From assembly GCA_944470555.2 (NCBI GenBank), contig OX104127.1, positions 144,251,787 through 144,315,786 of the forward strand: a stretch of 64,000 nt of DNA. The letters run 5' to 3'. The DNA is from Heterobilharzia americana. Lineage: Eukaryota > Platyhelminthes > Trematoda > Strigeidida > Schistosomatidae. Shown here one piece after another: positions 60,862-64,000 of this stretch (the stretch's first letter is position 1; each line of letters begins with the position of its first letter). The position numbers were made by a program, and so were the translations under genes. The notes under the pieces are model-generated. The model searched no databases. It was not told the DNA's origin and was given only the letters and a program-made list of their open reading frames with translations.

Positions 60862-61000
60862 ATTCATCATGGACTGACATCAGTTGGAGGAAGATTGGAA
60901 ACCTGGGATCACTAGACAGCTGTTTCGTCCTAGTACGGGGCTCCTCAGCAGCGTGCAACCATGACTTCGCCAGGGATTTCTCTTGTCACGCAATACACTT
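60862..61000 (-). mobile_element. tRNA-headed hammerhead SINE, head truncated
   Basis: The 3' portion (tail ATGTCAGTCCATGATGAATA, plus 60,861-60,880) and the hammerhead are kept. The B box and A box are not recognisable upstream, and sequence beyond about 60,985 is unrelated. It lies in the same orientation about 160 bases from the previous copy. Confidence 0.75.
60907..60956 (-). ncRNA. Hammerhead ribozyme with all invariant core bases
   Basis: The minus strand has core CTGAGGA (plus 60,942-60,948), stem II GCCC/GGAC closing CGTACTA (one C-A mismatch), GAAAC (plus 60,922-60,926), and a canonical cleavage triplet GTC (plus 60,915-60,917). Stem I pairs CGCTG with TAGTG only imperfectly. Stem III is short: CAGCTG gives 2 pairs around a tiny loop, as in short-stem-III hammerheads. 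A dimeric transcript would let the palindromic CAGCTG pair in trans. The best core and cleavage site in the window are here. Confidence 0.75.
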
Positions 61001-62678
61001 TTGCTTAAAAGCAAACAACTTGTAGGAATTTGGTCTAAAAGGCCTTAAGTTCTGTGTAATGGTTTTGTTGTACCTACCAGTGTACTGACAGTAGAAAAAT
61101 AGCAAGATTTGATAAGACTCGATTTCTTGGGGGTATCTTGAAGGAACTGTTATCCAGAAAATCAAATGATCTCAGTAGCTCAGTTGTCAGCCGGTTATTT
61201 AACTTAAGGAATGATGTTAAAGTTATGAATGTGTAAAAAAAATCAACTGACGAAAGCTTTCTCCACTGGAATAATTGTTTTACCAAATAACCGGCTCCTT
61301 CCAAAATAGTAGTATGTGCCAGTTTATTTACCTTAATATATCCCATTTTTTCACTGTACTTTCAGTTGAAACTGGAGTGACCCAGTATATTCCAAGATGC
61401 ATTTGGGGACAACCTTTGATTTTGTGCTTTAACAGTAACCAATGCTGAATTTTGTTTCCATTCACACTGCACTATAAGTCCAAGTGAAATTAGAGGACAA
61501 ACCCCGGATTTTATTCTACGCTATAGCTAACATTTGTGCTATCTTCCCTGCGAGTGACTCCACCTTCAGAATTCAGCTGGTCAAATGACTGAAATGATGA
61601 TATTCTTCTGGATATGTTAAGCCATATATTTCACCTGCAATTAAGTGACCATGATGTACCTGTTAATATTCTGATATATTTTATACTACTATCAAGTAGT
61701 GTGAAATAAGTAACTGAACTGTTTGTTTCGGAGTCTCACTCGATATTATTTTTGTCAGACTTTCTAGTCAAAAAGGGATAAGTGAGTATAAGTTTTGGGA
61801 GCGATTACTAACTTTTGGTGTAATTTTTTTGACATCGATAGGAAATTTCAGTTATCTATTCTCTTCCACAATTGCGTGTGAGATAGTTGCAAGACTTCAT
61901 CTCATAAAATGGTAGGGTTACTCATGAACTTAAACTAAAACTCAGACGCAGCCTATCCCAAATATATATTCATTTTCAATTTGGCCTTCTACCAGATCTG
62001 AAAGTAGTACAGAACCACCCTTCATTTGTTCAAAGGGAAGAAAAATACACATTTAGCTAGTCAAGTGAAACCTTTACTTCGATTAAGGATTAGGTGAGGG
62101 ATTTTTGCGAAGCATCAATAAAGGGAAGGCTTGTTCATAGTAGGCTTTCTAAAGATATCGAATAAATCTAGAAAACCTATATCAAAATAAGAACAGCACT
62201 GATATGGCAGATAAAGTAAGTCCAAGGAGTTCCAGAAAGCTGTCTGTATACAGCTTAGAAGCGAACTAGTAAGTCCACTGACATTCTTTTGAAAATGCAA
62301 ACATGTACACAAGCGTAAAAGGGTAGGGTACTTCTCTTGAGATTTTCTTGGTGATTGGATAACAGAATCTAGCTGTTCTAAGTAACTAAGCAGTTCTGTT
62401 TTAACTGCTCCCAGGTTATATGGTTGGCTAAATCTTCACAGTTTATGTATTGCATTGGTCAATCACGAAGGTAATTTGATAACTGAATGGTCCCTAGAAA
62501 TCCTGGGACTATTAGAAATAAACAGACGGCTAAATATTTCAGTCATTCCCTTCTAACTAAGTTCTTTTAGCTTACTGTGTATTTAGGAGTGAGAAGTATT
62601 TCTTACTCCCTAACAGCCGAAAGACAAAGACTCATCAAACTATTGTCTTTTGTAGTCTATTTAATAGCAGGGAGAGGA
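61001..62678. other. AT-rich non-coding sequence
   Basis: A 90-codon minus-strand frame (61,074-61,346) is open without any recognisable motif. I see no gene or RNA. Confidence 0.4.
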
Positions 62679-62835
62679 GCCTGGAACGCTTGTTTCGTTT
62701 TACTTATGACTGGTCAGCTGGACGTATCTAAACCCCACTAAGTGATGGTATTCCCACTAAGACTTGAACCCGGTATCGATCGCTTCAAGCGACAAAGCGT
62801 TATCCTCTAGGTCAGTGGGACGCGAGAGCCACCAT
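62679..62835 (-). mobile_element. Sm-alpha-like SINE with damaged hammerhead
   Basis: On the minus strand a tRNA-like head has the A-box-like segment CTAGAGGATAACGC and a perfect B box GGTTCAAGTCT (plus 62,760-62,770). It is followed by ACGTCCAG and hammerhead segments CTGACCA (plus 62,711-62,717, where CTGANGA is required, so one invariant G is lost), a weakened stem II, and GAAAC intact (plus 62,692-62,696). The cleavage triplet reads GTT. The pol III boxes are better kept than the ribozyme. Confidence 0.75.
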
Positions 62836-63554
62836 TTATGCAACGGGTGTCAGTTAATGTTTTTTGATACCTGTTTTTTCCCGTCACTATACTGGGTTGG
62901 ATTGCTCGACCTGTGTTGTCTTGTTTTTTCTTGATGACTCAGTACTCTTATTTCGTCGACCTGGACACCGGTTATTTCTGTCTTGTTAGTACCTGAAGAT
63001 ATCCAATGCCAAAAAGTTGTATCAAGTTTCAGATCAAAGAAGTAACAACGAAGAGAATTTTTTCACATCGAAGTCACTGAAACTGTACAGCCATTCAGGT
63101 GTAATGAAACTGCTACACAATATTTAATTTATTTATAGCACAACACAGGCTTGATGGTAACTTTGAACGCCTTCAGCAGGATTAGTGATTTGCCTCTGAT
63201 CCAACTTATTTAAACACTGTCATTAACAGACATTTGCATTGTTACAGGGAGTTAGTTACAGCTTTTCATTGAACTGTGAGCGTCTTCTATATTCTTGATT
63301 TCCCTTTCTGCTTAAGAAGTACACTGTGCGGCGAAAAAATTTTTTGTAAAGAACTTATTTATCAACTTTGAAACAGTGAATAAACAATCATTCCACTTTT
63401 CTAATCCCTCATGTATTATTGTTCACATTATTACTACCATTGAAACTATTTGTTGTTTGATACCCGTAATCTCAAGTTGGGTCAAAATTGCTAGACCTCT
63501 GCCTGCAGATATGCTTCTATGTGGATAACTTGATGCTGCCCAACTTCTCATTAT
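62836..63554. other. No recognised feature
   Basis: Non-coding. No domain, RNA or repeat was recognised. Confidence 0.4.
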
Positions 63555-63745
63555 CTTGCGATCCACCTGGTGGCTAGTAGTGGAATACAGGACATATGCT
63601 TCCTCCTATTAAGGATTTTTCAGCAGGATGTACCTGCACCTCAGAGAGTGATGTTGTTCCCACTGAGACTAGGACCCAGCACCCTTCGCTTTCGACCCCA
63701 GAGTGCTCTTTACTAGGATACTGGAGCACAACAGCCACCCGGGAT
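63555..63745 (-). mobile_element. Sm-alpha-like SINE, near full length
   Basis: On the minus strand the tRNA-like head has a B-box-like GGGTCCTAGTC (plus 63,667-63,677), then GTGCAGGTACATCC, a hammerhead relic and the end CACTACTAGCCACCAGGTGG. The relic has CTGAAAA (plus 63,617-63,623), stem II ATCC/GGAG and GGAAGC, but the cleavage triplet GTC is kept (plus 63,591-63,593). Loss of both core halves predicts no activity. Confidence 0.8.
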
Positions 63746-63805
63746 CCAGATGGATCCGGCTAATGAGTCCAAAATAGGACAAAACATCTGTCCAAGGTTT
63801 CACTT
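63744..63805 (+). ncRNA. Second hammerhead relic, opposite strand
   Basis: The plus strand reads CTAATGA (63,760-63,766, one invariant base changed from CTGATGA), stem II GTCC/GGAC closing AAAATA (63,767-63,780), AAAAC in place of GAAAC, and cleavage triplet GTC (63,790-63,792). All helices are kept and the two changes are G to A. It starts exactly where the minus-strand SINE head ends, so two ribozyme-bearing units lie back to back. Confidence 0.65.
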
Positions 63806-64000
63806 CTATTCAACAAACGAACTAAAATATTAACATTGTTGATTTATTTATTTTATTTAATTTTACTTATAATTTTGTACATAGAGTGAATCTGTTGTAA
63901 CATCAAATACTTGGAATGCCTTAATACGTCAAAATTATTGTCTGGAATAAAATTATTATCACTGACTTGGTGAACACAATGATCACATAATTTCTTGAAC
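63806..64000. other. AT-rich non-coding end of window
   Basis: No feature was recognised here. Confidence 0.5.

Noticed and set aside
1..64000. CRISPR array, bacterial operons or prophage
   Set aside because: No regularly spaced direct repeats, no packed same-strand genes and no ribosome-binding sites. The content is that of a metazoan repeat-rich region.

Overview
The window is eukaryotic, repeat-rich and gene-poor, and most probably comes from a schistosome or close relative (Platyhelminthes, Trematoda). The evidence is the mix of mobile elements: RTE/SR2-like and CR1-like LINEs, a second EN+RT LINE family (here 'LINE B'), Penelope-like elements with a GIY-YIG domain, a Ty3/gypsy remnant, and many tRNA-headed short retroposons carrying hammerhead-ribozyme (HHR) sequence of the Sm-alpha kind. 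The species cannot be fixed from the sequence. All family names are by recognition, with no database search.

Layout. Positions 1-13,400 form a GC-richer block (sample rows about 43-52% G+C by eye) of strongly decayed sequence: old dispersed repeats, a degraded CR1-like fragment (3,430-5,110), a doubtful RT trace near 6.6 kb, and one much younger RTE 3' end (8,225-8,475). A better preserved CR1-like LINE lies at 14,160-16,870 (minus) and LINE B at 20,320-23,280 (minus). From about 23.3 kb the sequence turns AT-rich (many rows about 25-40% G+C). There follow LINE B tails (25.5-26.3 kb), a Penelope remnant abutting a gypsy gag-PR-RT-RNase H remnant (27.2-31.1 kb, both minus), an RTE element (32.7-34.1 kb, plus), HHR-bearing SINEs (24.7, 31.4, 36.4, 40.0-40.5, 43.9, 55.3, 58.5, 60.5-61.0, 62.7 and 63.6-63.8 kb), a Penelope fragment flanked by inverted repeats (41.35-42.54 kb), another RTE 3' end (44.1-44.5 kb), LINE B pieces (48 and 53 kb) and a third Penelope remnant (57.2-58.0 kb).

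Host genes. The one convincing protein-coding gene is an intronless 482-codon F-box gene, 49,923-51,371 (minus), resembling FBXO4: an N-terminal F-box followed by an atypical GTPase-like domain. A possible terminal exon pair of an unknown gene lies at 43,221-43,527 (plus). No rRNA gene, functional tRNA gene or CRISPR array was found.

How the parts relate. The LINE and Penelope families supply reverse transcriptases that could have mobilised the short tRNA-headed retroposons. Two SINE types with different tRNA-like heads both carry HHR-like sequence near the 3' side. Several copies retain the catalytic core, and these are the most interesting feature of the window.
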